Source of the DNA: Sphingomonas sp. HDW15A
GTDB lineage: Bacteria; Pseudomonadota; Alphaproteobacteria; Sphingomonadales; Sphingomonadaceae
Assembly: GCF_011301715.1 (NCBI RefSeq)
Contig: NZ_CP049870.1
Coordinates: forward strand, 1,612,001 to 1,676,000
Reading direction: 5' to 3'
Length of the DNA stretch: 64,000 bases
Shown in pieces: positions 23,136 to 30,740 of this stretch; the stretch's first letter is position 1; each line of letters begins with the position of its first letter. The notes under the pieces were generated by a model, which was not told the DNA's origin, did no database searches, and was given only the letters and a program-made list of their open reading frames with translations. The position numbers and the translations under genes are program-made.

Positions 23136-24187
23136 ACCAGATGGCCGTCGTTTGCCATCAGCGAACGCAGGATCCCTTCGCGAATGCCGCGGTCGGCCAC
23201 GCCGAGGCGGTCGGCCGGCCAGATGTCGAGGATCGCCTCCAGGATTGCGCAACCGGCGACGACCAGGTCCGCCCTTTCCGTGCCGATGCAGGGCAAGCTG
23301 GACCGCCCCCCAAAGTCCATTTCGGCAATCATAATCGATATTCGTCGCATGTCGTCGATCGGGACGTGCAGCCCGTCGACGGCTCGCCGGTCGTAGCTCG
23401 GCAGCGCAAGGTGCACGCTGGCCAGCGTCGTCACCGTGCCCGACGTTCCGAGCAGGCGGATGCCCTTCTTCTTCGACGGCAGGATCTCAGCGAAGCGCGA
23501 GAAGCTGTCGCTGGCGCGTGCCTTCATGCGCGCGTAGGCCTCAAGCCGATTATCGCCGTCGATCGCACCGCGGCCCTCGCTTTCCGTTAGCGACACGACG
23601 CCCCACGGGGCCGACCACCAGGCGCGGATTCGCGGAGGAAGATCCTCCTCGCCCGGTTCGACTAGGACCAGTTCGGTCGATCCGCCGCCGATATCGAAGA
23701 TCAGCGCTGGCCCGTCGCCCGGCTCGAGCAGCTTGTGACAGCCGAGAACCGCGAGCCGGGCCTCCTCCTGCGGCGAGATGATCTCCATCGCAATTCCGGT
23801 CTCTCGGCGCACCCTCTCGGCGAACTCGCGCCCATTGGCAGCGCGGCGGCAAGCTTCGGTTGCGACCGATCGGGAAAGGGAAACGTGCCTCCGCCGCAAT
23901 TTGTCTGCGCAAACGGAAAGGGCTCCGACCGCCCTGTCCATGGCCTGCTCGCTGAGCCGCCCGGTCGTACTCAGCCCCTCGCCCAACCGGACGATTCGCG
24001 AGAAGGCATCGACAACGGTGAAACCGTCGTTGTTCGGCCGCGCGACGAGAAGCCGGCAATTGTTTGTACCGAGATCAATGGCGCCATAGGTGTGGCGATT
24101 GCCGCTACGCCTCTGGAAGCGTGGTGGCGGTGCCACCGGACTCCCTTGCTTCGGGAGTGGGGGCGAGGCGGCGACATCTTGCGCCAT
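23132..24187 (-). CDS. ppx: Ppx/GppA family exopolyphosphatase / pppGpp phosphohydrolase
   Basis: ASKHA-fold phosphatase of 351 residues that hydrolyses polyphosphate or pppGpp. The phosphate-binding loops are visible: AIDLGTNNCRLL near residue 36, IFDIGGGSTELVL near 170, and the catalytic-glutamate region TEACRRAANG. It is short compared with two-domain Ppx and GppA (about 500 residues), lacking the C-terminal HD-like domain, as is common in alphaproteobacteria. The sequence alone cannot settle whether polyphosphate or pppGpp is the main substrate. It is first in the ppx-rlmE pair; the 164 bases before it (to the tRNA at 24352) hold its promoter. Confidence 0.9.
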   Translation of the reverse strand: MAQDVAASPPLPKQGSPVAPPPRFQRRSGNRHTYGAIDLGTNNCRLLVARPNNDGFTVVDAFSRIVRLGEGLSTTGRLSEQAMDRAVGALSVCADKLRRRHVSLSRSVATEACRRAANGREFAERVRRETGIAMEIISPQEEARLAVLGCHKLLEPGDGPALIFDIGGGSTELVLVEPGEEDLPPRIRAWWSAPWGVVSLTESEGRGAIDGDNRLEAYARMKARASDSFSRFAEILPSKKKGIRLLGTSGTVTTLASVHLALPSYDRRAVDGLHVPIDDMRRISIMIAEMDFGGRSSLPCIGTERADLVVAGCAILEAILDIWPADRLGVADRGIREGILRSLMANDGHLV

Positions 24188-24351
24188 AACCGTGAAATTC
24201 CATTCTATCCTTCGCCCCGGTGCCGGTTCGGCTCCGCGACTGACTTGGTCCGAGCTTAATTCAGATTAGCCCCGTCGCGCAACCGATGGATGAATGGGGT
24301 GCCGCCGTTGACAGCGACAGGCGCGCTTCTTATTCCGCGCGCCGACAGCAA

Positions 24352-24425
24352 TGCCCGATCGTCTAATGGTAAGACTACGGACTCTGACTCCGTCAATCGT
24401 GGTTCGAATCCACGTCGGGCATCCA
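24352..24425 (+). tRNA. tRNA-Gln (anticodon CTG)
   Basis: A complete cloverleaf with encoded CCA. The acceptor stem is TGCCCGA / TCGGGCA, the D-arm lies around TCTAATGGTAAGAC, the anticodon stem is ACGGA / TCCGT around the loop CTCTGAC (CTG), and the T-arm is CGTGG-TTCGAAT-CCACG. The discriminator base before CCA is T, whereas G is usual for tRNA-Gln in E. coli. The convergent tauE-like gene ends seven bases downstream. Confidence 0.95.
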
Positions 24426-24431
24426 GCCTTC

Positions 24432-25211
24432 TCAGCCGAACGCTGCGCTTCCGCTCTTCCAGAGCATGTAGGCCGCAACGGCGAAGATCAGACCGGCGAA
24501 GACCTTCGACAGGGTACCGGCCGCGGATAATCGTTTCGCAAGCCTCAGTCCTCCGGTGCTGCCAAGCAGGCCGCCGGCCACGAAAACACCCGCCAATGCC
24601 CAGTTGATCAGGCCGGACGCCGCATAATTAAGCGACGTCGTCAGTCCGAAGCTGGTCACCGCGACCAGGCTCGTCCCGACCGCATTGATCATCGCCATGT
24701 CGGTCGCCGCGATCAAGCCCGGAACGATCAGGAAGCCGCCGCCGATCCCGAAAAAACCGGAGAATGCCCCCGCTCCAAGGCCGTAGATGCTGAGTTTCCC
24801 GGCATTCTCGCGGCCAAGCCTGACGTCCCCGTTGCCCGCGCTCCCGCGACGGCGCAGCATCAAGATGCCGACGGCGATCATCACAAGCGCGAACAGGAAA
24901 AGCAGTTTCTGCCCGTCGAACGCCTTTCCCGCCGTGGACCCCGCGAACGCCCCTGCGATTCCGGCGGCCGCGAAAAGCAGTCCGCAACGCCATTTCACGT
25001 GGCCCGCGCGTGCATGGTTGAACAATCCGAGCGCGGCATTCGCGGCCACTGCCAGGGCGCTCGTGCCGATCGCAACGTGCGGCTGGGGCACCCCGACCAG
25101 ATAGACCATCAAGGGTACCGCCAGGATGGATCCGCCGCCGCCGACAAGCGACAACGAAAAGCCGACCAGCGCCCCCGACAGGGCGGCGAGAATGGTCTGG
25201 ACCAGGTCCAT
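24432..25211 (-). CDS. TauE/SafE family sulfite/anion exporter
   Basis: Inner-membrane permease of 259 residues with about eight predicted membrane spans and the two-fold repeat typical of the TauE/SafE family (glycine-rich LVGGGGSILAVPLM in the first half and FGIGGGFLIVPGL in the second). Members export sulfite or sulfur-containing organic anions. It is the last gene of the five-gene sulfur operon, its ATG abutting the stop of the YedE-like gene, so the likely cargo is sulfite made by the persulfide dioxygenase. Confidence 0.92.
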   Translation of the reverse strand: MDLVQTILAALSGALVGFSLSLVGGGGSILAVPLMVYLVGVPQPHVAIGTSALAVAANAALGLFNHARAGHVKWRCGLLFAAAGIAGAFAGSTAGKAFDGQKLLFLFALVMIAVGILMLRRRGSAGNGDVRLGRENAGKLSIYGLGAGAFSGFFGIGGGFLIVPGLIAATDMAMINAVGTSLVAVTSFGLTTSLNYAASGLINWALAGVFVAGGLLGSTGGLRLAKRLSAAGTLSKVFAGLIFAVAAYMLWKSGSAAFG

Positions 25212-25636
25212 TCAGCTGGCCTTGCGGTCGAATGTCGCGCGGTAAAGCGCCATTCCGGCGATCATCGCGGCGAGGAACGGCAGCACTTTCACCGGCACAA
25301 GCGTAAGGGAGGCCACCGCCGGACCGGGACAGATCCCCGCTAGTCCCCAGCCGATACCGAACAATGTGGCGCCCGCGACCAGCCTGGGGTCGAGGTCCTG
25401 CCGATCCGGCAGGCTGAATCGTTCCGCGAACAGCGGTCGCTGCATGCGGCGCTGGAAGCGCCAGGCGATGGCCATGACGAGGAGCGCACCGCTCATGACG
25501 AAGGCGAGGGTCGGGTCCCATTCCCGAAGACATCGAGGAAGCCTCGTACTCGGGCGGGGTCGGTCATTCCGCCGATGGTCAAACCGGCCCCGAAGATTGT
25601 CCCGGAAGCCAGCGGCGGCAAAAGACGGCGGATCAT
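25212..25636 (-). CDS. YeeE/YedE half-transporter B (apparent frameshift)
   Basis: Second of two half-size sulfur-transport membrane proteins; 141 residues after repair. The N-terminal half MIRRLLPPLASGTIFGAGLT, with GGMTDPARVRGFLDVFG, is in one frame. The rest (EWDPTLAFVMSGALL, then GLAGICPGPA with its conserved Cys) is in another. Adding one base to the CCC run at 25523-25525 joins them as DVFGEWDPTL, the usual family wording. YeeE/YedE proteins move thiosulfate or related sulfane-sulfur species through conserved cysteines. It starts two bases after half-transporter A and abuts the TauE gene. It is judged an intact gene with a sequencing error, less likely a pseudogene. Confidence 0.8.
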
Positions 25637-25638
25637 GC

Positions 25639-26080
25639 TCACCAGCTTGCTCCCGCCAGGCGAAGCAGGGCGATCGTCGCGATTCCCGACACCATGAACG
25701 TTGCCGTGGCGACCAGCGAGCGCTGCGAAAATCGGCTGACCCCGCACACCCCGTGGCCGCTGGTGCAGCCACTGCCGAGACGGGTACCGAAGCCGACCAG
25801 AAAACCGGCTACAAGGACCCCGGAAGCGGGATATATTGAATGTCGCCTACTCCCCTCAGCGCAGCGACCAGCAAGGCTCCGAGCGGCAGTCCGACCAGGA
25901 ACATCCAAGCCGATGATCGGGACATGTTGCCGCTCGCAAGGCCAAGGCCCGCGCTGCGATTCCGGAGACGCCAGCGATGCGTCCGGCACCGAGAAGCATG
26001 AGCGCGCCCGCGAGCCCGATGACCAATCCGCCAATCAGTCCGCTTACTGGAGCGGCATCGGGGAACCCGCTCAAGATCAT
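25639..26080 (-). CDS. YeeE/YedE half-transporter A (two apparent frameshifts)
   Basis: First half-size YeeE/YedE sulfur transporter; 147 residues after repair. The parts lie in three frames: [18 protein letters not shown] with [13 protein letters not shown]; then [20 protein letters not shown]; then [20 protein letters not shown], which carries the family's signature cysteines. One extra base in the CC at 25942-25943 and one in the GGG at 25828-25830 rejoin them. The ATG overlaps the stop of the dioxygenase gene (ATGA). Fragmentary calls in this stretch should be read as one gene. Confidence 0.8.
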
Positions 26081-27003
26081 AGCGAATTCAGCGGAAGTTT
26101 GAGGTAGCTCACGCCATTGTCCTCTGGCTCCGGCAAATGGCCTGCGCGCATGTTCACCTGTATAGACGGCAGGATCAGCTTGGGCATTTCGAGCGTCGAA
26201 TCACGCTGGATGCGCATTGCCACGAAATCATCCTCGCCGACGCCTTCATGAATGTGTACGTTCCCGGTGCGCTCCGCGAGCATGGTCGTTTCCCATACGA
26301 ATTCGGTACGGTTCGGCGCCTTGTAGTCGTGGCACAGGAACACGCGCGTCTCGTTTGGGAGCCGCATCAGCCGCCGGATGCTCTTGTAAAGCTGGCGCGC
26401 ATCCCCGCCCGGAAAGTCGACCCGCGCCGTACCATAGTCGGGCATGAACATCGTATCGCCCGTGAAGAGCGCATCGCCCAGCAGGTACGCCATGTCGGCC
26501 GGCGTGTGGCCGGGCACATGAAGGGCGATCAGCGGGATTTCCCCAACCATCAGAACATCGCCATCTTCCAGCAGGCGATCGAATTGGGACCCGTCACGAG
26601 CGAACTGCGTGCCTTCGTTGAAGATCTTGCCAAAAACGCCTTGAACGGTCTGGATCTCGCGGCCTATCGCGATCTTCCCGCCGAGTTTTTCCTGAAGATA
26701 GGGTGCGGCCGACAAATGGTCGGCATGAGCGTGCGTTTCGAGGATCCACTCGACGCTGAGGCCTTGCGCTTCGACGTGGCGGATGATCTCGTCGGCGGAA
26801 TCGAAGCTTGTCCGCCCCGATGGCTGGTCAAAATCCCAGACGCTGTCGATGATCGCCGCCTTGGCGGTCTGGGAATCGCTGACGACATAGCTGACCGTGA
26901 ACGTCGCCTCGTCAAAGAATCCTTTGACCTGCGGTGCCCGCATTTCGCCGCGAAGCACGGCGTTAACCTGCTCGATTGCCTGGGCAAGGACGTCATCGCT
27001 CAC
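26077..27003 (-). CDS. blh: Persulfide dioxygenase-like metallo-beta-lactamase-fold enzyme (Blh type)
   Basis: A 308-residue MBL-fold protein of the ETHE1/Blh group, which oxidises glutathione persulfide to sulfite with a mononuclear iron. The metal motif HAHADH (91-96) is followed by a second histidine in HVPGHTPADM, then GDTMFMPDYG and the family-specific ARVDFPGGDA, and a last histidine in FLCHDYKAP. No rhodanese domain is attached. GTG at 27003 is the start: GGAGAG lies five bases upstream and it overlaps the regulator gene by 11 bases, whereas the longer frame runs antisense-free through the regulator. The order regulator-Blh-YeeE-YedE-TauE matches the BigR operon known from Xylella and Agrobacterium. 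Confidence 0.9.
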   Translation of the reverse strand: MSDDVLAQAIEQVNAVLRGEMRAPQVKGFFDEATFTVSYVVSDSQTAKAAIIDSVWDFDQPSGRTSFDSADEIIRHVEAQGLSVEWILETHAHADHLSAAPYLQEKLGGKIAIGREIQTVQGVFGKIFNEGTQFARDGSQFDRLLEDGDVLMVGEIPLIALHVPGHTPADMAYLLGDALFTGDTMFMPDYGTARVDFPGGDARQLYKSIRRLMRLPNETRVFLCHDYKAPNRTEFVWETTMLAERTGNVHIHEGVGEDDFVAMRIQRDSTLEMPKLILPSIQVNMRAGHLPEPEDNGVSYLKLPLNSL

Positions 27004-27328
27004 AATGGCTCTCCGCGGGTTGGCCAACGACAAAGTCGGGGCAATAGATATCGTGAAGCGCAGAAAGAAGGGCGCGAATCTTCGGGTCCGCAATCCGGTA
27101 GTGCACCGACTGCGCTTCTTTCCGCGTCGCAACCAAACCTTCCGCGCGCAGTAGGGATAGGTGTTGCGAAAGCGCGGATTGGCTAAGCCCGACACGATGA
27201 GTGAGCTCGCCGGCCGAGAGCTCACCCGCTTCCGACAGGTAACAGAGCACCCGCAGGCGCCCTTCGTGCGCCATGGCTTTCATGACAGTTGCGGCCTGCG
27301 CTGCTTGGCCGACGAACTCTGGCGACAT
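26993..27328 (-). CDS. bigR: ArsR-family sulfide/persulfide-responsive repressor (BigR/SqrR type)
   Basis: Winged-helix repressor of 111 residues. The HTH lies at about 39-63 (ELSAGELTHRVGLSQSALSQ). Two cysteines, C29 in VLCYLSE and C96 in DIYCPDF, sit where BigR and SqrR carry the pair that forms a di- or tetrasulfide bridge on exposure to persulfide; C109 is extra. No metal-binding ELCVCDL motif of arsenic sensors is present. It is the first gene of the sulfur operon and overlaps the next. An inverted repeat covering its own promoter suggests autorepression. The symbol is by homology of motif and operon order. Confidence 0.88.
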   Translation of the reverse strand: MSPEFVGQAAQAATVMKAMAHEGRLRVLCYLSEAGELSAGELTHRVGLSQSALSQHLSLLRAEGLVATRKEAQSVHYRIADPKIRALLSALHDIYCPDFVVGQPAESHCER

Positions 27329-27343
27329 TGACGAACCCGTTTT

Positions 27344-27384
27344 ATTAGTTTCTTCTAATTTAGGGTTTTCTCAATTAAAGTCAA
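27344..27384 (-). promoter_or_regulatory. Candidate promoter and operator of the sulfur operon
   Basis: Read on the - strand: -35 TTGACT (27379-27384), 16-bp spacer, -10 TAAATT (27357-27362). An AT-rich inverted repeat, ATTAG-N6-CTAAT (27344-27359), overlaps the -10 box and presumed start site. It is the natural operator for an autoregulated ArsR-type repressor, whose known BigR boxes are likewise AT-rich palindromes. The GST gene diverges from the same 92-bp region. Confidence 0.6.
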
Positions 27385-27420
27385 TTGGCGTCAGGCACAT
27401 TGGTGCGGTAGTTGCGAACC

Positions 27421-28176
27421 ATGCCCAACGATGCTCCGCTAACCGTCATAGGCAGCTTCGTAAGTCCGTACGTCCGCAAGGTTCTGGCCGCCCTGGAACT
27501 CAAGAATATCGCTTACCGGGTCGATCCGATCACGCCATTCTTCGGAAATGACGAGTTTCAAAGGCTGAGCCCGCTTCGCCGAATCCCGGTGCTGATCGAC
27601 GGCGATACGGTCGTGAACGACAGCAGCATCATCTGCGCCTACCTTGATGAAACCCGCGGCGGTCATGCGCTCTATCCGGGCGATGCGGCCGCCCGGGCCC
27701 GCGCTCGATGGATCGAGGAATATGCGGATTCGCGGCTCGGCGAACTGACCGTCTGGGGCTTGTTTTATCAGCGCTTCGTCCGGCGGATGGTTTGGGACGA
27801 ACCTGCCGACGAGGAGCGCGTTCGCGACACAATCGAAAATGGTCTTCCGCATGCTCTCGACCATCTTGAGACGATCCTTCCCAGCGAAGGCTGGATATTC
27901 GGGGAGATCGGCGTCGCCGACATTGCCGTCGCAACCTTTTTCCAGAATGCGGCCTACGCCGGCTATTCGATCGACCCGGAGCGTTGGCCTGTATCGGCAG
28001 CGTTCGTCTCTCGCGTACTTGGCCACCCGGTGATTCAGAAGCTTGGCGCGTGGGAAGCAATCCAGCTGAGCGCGACGATCAGCGGTCGCCGCCAGGCGCT
28101 GATCGGAGCAGGCGCGCCGTTGAGCGAAACGACGTGGGCGGAGCGCACTCCGCGGCGCGGGGTTATGACGCTTTAG
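27421..28176 (+). CDS. Glutathione S-transferase family protein
   Basis: A 251-residue protein with an N-terminal thioredoxin-like GST domain (VIGSFVSPYVRKVLAALELK, with the catalytic Ser in the SPYV segment and the cis-Pro in RRIPVLIDG) and an all-helical C-terminal domain from about 90. A serine-type active site fits glutathione addition or isomerisation. The ATG at 27421 is preferred over an in-frame TTG three codons upstream. It is divergent from the BigR operon across its AT-rich promoter, so a link to glutathione persulfide chemistry or shared regulation is possible but unproven. Confidence 0.88.
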   Translation: MPNDAPLTVIGSFVSPYVRKVLAALELKNIAYRVDPITPFFGNDEFQRLSPLRRIPVLIDGDTVVNDSSIICAYLDETRGGHALYPGDAAARARARWIEEYADSRLGELTVWGLFYQRFVRRMVWDEPADEERVRDTIENGLPHALDHLETILPSEGWIFGEIGVADIAVATFFQNAAYAGYSIDPERWPVSAAFVSRVLGHPVIQKLGAWEAIQLSATISGRRQALIGAGAPLSETTWAERTPRRGVMTL

Positions 28177-28185
28177 ACCAGTGGC

Positions 28186-28712
28186 CTAACCGTGGTGCAG
28201 CTGGGTGCCCGCGATCCAATGCTCGAGGCGAGTCTTCAGCGATCGCCTGGACGGAATGAAACCGGGCTGCGCGGCTGCGGCGGTTTCAGCCGCATGGTCC
28301 TCCATGCCGTCATAGATCAGTAGGTTCGGCGGCAGTTTCGGGCGAAGCGTCTCGCGGCCGCGCATCACGTCCTCGGCCATCGCCAGGCTACGATGCACGT
28401 CTTCCGCGGTGAAGGGTTTCAGAAGACAACCAAGCGCCAGGTCCGGCATCGGGAAGGCGGGGCCTTGCCGGTCACGAATAGGCAGGGAATGTCATAGTCG
28501 CCGAGCCGGACCGCGACCGAAAAACCTGTGGAGCCCCTGGCTAGTTGAAGGTCGACCAGCGCCAGATCGGGGTCATGCTCTTCGGCGGCCGAGACCGCGC
28601 CGTCCAAGTCGTCCGCCCGGGCAACGACGCGGTATCGCGGATTGTCTTCTACAAGATACTTCAGCGTGGTCGCCAACTGGGTATCGTCTTCGACAATCAG
28701 GATTTTGAGCAC
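28186..28712 (-). CDS. Single-domain response regulator with C-terminal extension (apparent frameshift)
   Basis: CheY-like receiver of about 175 residues after repair. The acidic pocket (IVEDD, 6-10), the phosphoacceptor Asp54 in LALVDLQL, and the conserved Thr region CLFVTGKAP are in one frame. The conserved lysine in CLLKPFTAEDV and the rest are in another. One extra base in the GGGG run at 28459-28462 joins them. The start is GTG at 28712, with AGGGGAGG seven bases upstream. The C-terminal 60 or so residues have no recognised output domain, so the partner kinase or target is unknown. No kinase lies nearby. Confidence 0.78.
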
Positions 28713-28840
28713 CTGCCGCCTCCCCTAGGGCCGAAAAAATCGAGCCGCTGGAAGGGGATGCTGCGTGATTGAGAGTCGCGTGCGAATCCCGTGGTTAGCA
28801 AGTTTACGACGAAGCGATTCCCGCGCGCGACGAGCCGCGC

Positions 28841-29515
28841 TTATGAGCGATAAAAGATGTGAGTGCCGATCTTGTTTGCCCGGCTGAGGCGGCGGCCCCA
28901 CGACGGTGCGACGTAGTCAGCGTGATACCAGAGGACGTCGTTCGACAGGCTCGGGACCACGTTCGCCATCGCAAGGCGGGTTACGCCTTGGGCCTTGCGC
29001 CACGCGGCGGAGGCATGGTCCACGCTCGGCATCGTTCCCGTGCGCGGGTTGACGAAGGAGAATTGCCACGGCTGCTTCACCACGCCGCACCAGCTCGACG
29101 GATATTTGCCGGAGGCGGCACGATTGATGATGACCCGCGCCACGGCGAGCTGGCCGGCAAGGGTTTCGCCCCGCGCCTCGTGATAAACCGCAACGGCCAT
29201 GCAATTGGCTTCTTCGTCTAGCGGCGCGCCGGCTGCGTAGCGATCAACGAGCGCGTAAAGCGGCCAACCGTTGTTGTAGAGAGAGGTGGCTTCGCGAGCG
29301 ATGGCGCCAATCGAGCCATTGACCGCGTTACCGAACGTCACCGGCGCGATAGCGGCCGGAGCTGTCGGAGCCGTGCTGGCGATCGCAGGAACCAGCTTGG
29401 CGGTCGTTGTGCCGGCAGCCTGGTCCTGACCGAAGGCCTCGGTCGATCCACCCACCAGCGTAAAACAGAGTGCTGCGACCGCGGCGACGCCGCGGTTACC
29501 CAACTTACTGAACAA
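28841..29515 (-). CDS. SleB-like cell wall hydrolase (Hydrolase_2 domain)
   Basis: Exported protein of about 224 residues: an N-terminal signal (VAALCFTLVGGSTEAFG), an Ala/Pro-rich linker (35-65), and a C-terminal SleB/Hydrolase_2 domain. That domain has MAVAVYHEARGE (catalytic glutamate, about 107-118), GQLAVARVIINR and CGVVKQPWQFSF. Such enzymes cleave peptidoglycan and occur in many non-sporing alphaproteobacteria, so sporulation is not implied. The start is uncertain: 29515 is a TTG with AAGGA too close, and TTG 29503 gives better spacing and still leaves a signal peptide. The gene is separate from the response regulator downstream (128 bases). Confidence 0.85.
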   Translation of the reverse strand: MFSKLGNRGVAAVAALCFTLVGGSTEAFGQDQAAGTTTAKLVPAIASTAPTAPAAIAPVTFGNAVNGSIGAIAREATSLYNNGWPLYALVDRYAAGAPLDEEANCMAVAVYHEARGETLAGQLAVARVIINRAASGKYPSSWCGVVKQPWQFSFVNPRTGTMPSVDHASAAWRKAQGVTRLAMANVVPSLSNDVLWYHADYVAPSWGRRLSRANKIGTHIFYRS

Positions 29516-29786
29516 TCCTTATTCCCGCATTGGCGGTCAGCTGTCCGTCAAGATCAATCCGCGCACCCGAATGGCGCGCCGCCCTGATTTTCAGTCTGTC
29601 CGTCTTGCCCTGGGACCCGGCGACAAGGCGCTCTCGTGGTCCGCTCGCTTTCAAATTTGCTGCGCTGCAAATAGACGGTGCTGACATTGTTGCAAGCGGA
29701 GTCAGGACGAGTCGAGCCTCTCACCGGACGAAATGCGCAACACGTTGGGAACAAAGAATATTCTGTTATCAGAGGGGATTTTGAAG

Positions 29787-30188
29787 ATGGCATTCTGGCT
29801 GATGCGCTCGGAGCCCGATGTTTACGGCTGGGATGAGCTTGTTCGCGACTGCGGAACGGAGTGGGACGGCGTCCGCAACTACACCGCGCGCAACTTCCTG
29901 AAAGAGATGCAAGTCGGCGACCTTGCGATCTTCTACCACTCCAACAAGGAAAAGGCGGCGGTCGGGATCATGGAGATCACCCGGGCGTGGAAACCCGATG
30001 GCGCGGACGGCCAGTGGGCCAGCGTTCGCGTCGAGCCTCGCGAGAAGCTTGCACGCCCCGTCAGCTTGACGGCGATTAAGGGAGAGCCGAAGCTCGCCGC
30101 GCTCGAAATGCTCCGCCAGTCGCGGCTTTCCGTGACCCCGGTGCGGGCCGAAGAGTGGAAAATCCTGCTGGAGATGAGCCGGACCTGA
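29787..30188 (+). CDS. EVE domain-containing protein
   Basis: A 133-residue protein consisting of one EVE domain, a PUA-like fold. Recognisable segments are MAFWLMRSEPDVYGWDEL at the N-terminus, WDGVRNYTARNFLKEM, and GDLAIFYHSN. In eukaryotic THYN1 and bacterial relatives this fold binds modified bases; the biological ligand of stand-alone bacterial EVE proteins is not established. The start at 29787 is set by the family N-terminus, with AGAGGGG about ten bases upstream. The 271-bp stretch before it (29516-29786) holds no gene that can be supported. It overlaps the next gene by one base (TGATG). Confidence 0.9.
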   Translation: MAFWLMRSEPDVYGWDELVRDCGTEWDGVRNYTARNFLKEMQVGDLAIFYHSNKEKAAVGIMEITRAWKPDGADGQWASVRVEPREKLARPVSLTAIKGEPKLAALEMLRQSRLSVTPVRAEEWKILLEMSRT

Positions 30189-30661
30189 TGATCGCTCTTC
30201 TGCTCGCTTCTGCTGCGCTTCCGCACCTGACCCCGGACGGCTGGGGCGAGGTGCGAATCGGCATGAGCCAGGTCGCAGTGGCTAGGGCGCTCGGAACCAC
30301 GCTCGAAGGCGAGCCGATCGAGGATGAAGATACCTGCGTCGAGAAGATCTCGGAAAGGCATCCTGGCATGTGGTTCATGTTCCAGGAAGGAAAGCTTACC
30401 CGAATCTCGATCGGTGAGAACAGCAAGGTAACCACGCCGCGCGGGCTGGGGATCGGCGCAAGCGCAGACGCCGTCCGCAAGGCATATTCGAAGGGCCTGA
30501 AGGCCGAGCCGCATTATTATCTGGGGCTACCGGCCGAATATCTCACCTATTGGATCGTCGCGAAGAAGCGAGGGGTTCGCTTCGAGACTGACGCCAGGCG
30601 CCGTATCGAGACCATCCACGCCGGCAACGACAGCATCGAGCTGGTCGAGGGCTGCGCCTGA
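30188..30661 (+). CDS. Hypothetical exported protein
   Basis: A 157-residue protein of no recognised family. The N-terminus MIALLLASAALPHL is hydrophobic enough for a short signal peptide. The mature part has beta-rich segments (GWGEVRIGMSQVAVARALG and WFMFQEGKLTRISI) that resemble small secreted SmpA/BLIP-like folds, and two cysteines (about 51 and 156). It starts at the stop codon of the EVE gene (TGATG), so the two are co-translated. A strong bidirectional terminator follows 25 bases after the stop. Function unknown. Confidence 0.7.
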   Translation: MIALLLASAALPHLTPDGWGEVRIGMSQVAVARALGTTLEGEPIEDEDTCVEKISERHPGMWFMFQEGKLTRISIGENSKVTTPRGLGIGASADAVRKAYSKGLKAEPHYYLGLPAEYLTYWIVAKKRGVRFETDARRRIETIHAGNDSIELVEGCA

Positions 30662-30685
30662 ATTCCAACGCGTTTTTCGGCGCAT

Positions 30686-30724
30686 AAAAAAGCGGCGCCG
30701 GATCGCTCCGGCGCCGCCCTTTTT
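30686..30724. terminator. Bidirectional intrinsic terminator
   Basis: A perfect 11-bp GC stem (30692-30702 / 30707-30717) with TCGC tetraloop is flanked by A6 (30686-30691) on one side and T5 (30720-30724) on the other. It ends both the EVE/hypothetical transcript and the convergent autotransporter transcript. Its apex CGGA-TCGC-TCCG is shared with the duplicated terminators at 10226-10308. Confidence 0.95.
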
Positions 30725-30740
30725 CTGTGAGCGCTACCGC

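Noticed and set aside
25212-25772. A 186-residue protein covering the YedE-like region
   Set aside because: Its N-terminal 80 residues are out-of-frame sequence; the real gene starts at 25636 and needs one base restored at 25523-25525.
24352-27384. Genomic island inserted at tRNA-Gln carrying the sulfur operon
   Set aside because: No integrase, direct repeat of the tRNA 3' end, or base-composition shift was found next to the operon.
28841-29515. Evidence for sporulation from the SleB-like hydrolase
   Set aside because: SleB/Hydrolase_2 domains are widespread in non-sporing alphaproteobacteria and no other spore gene is present.
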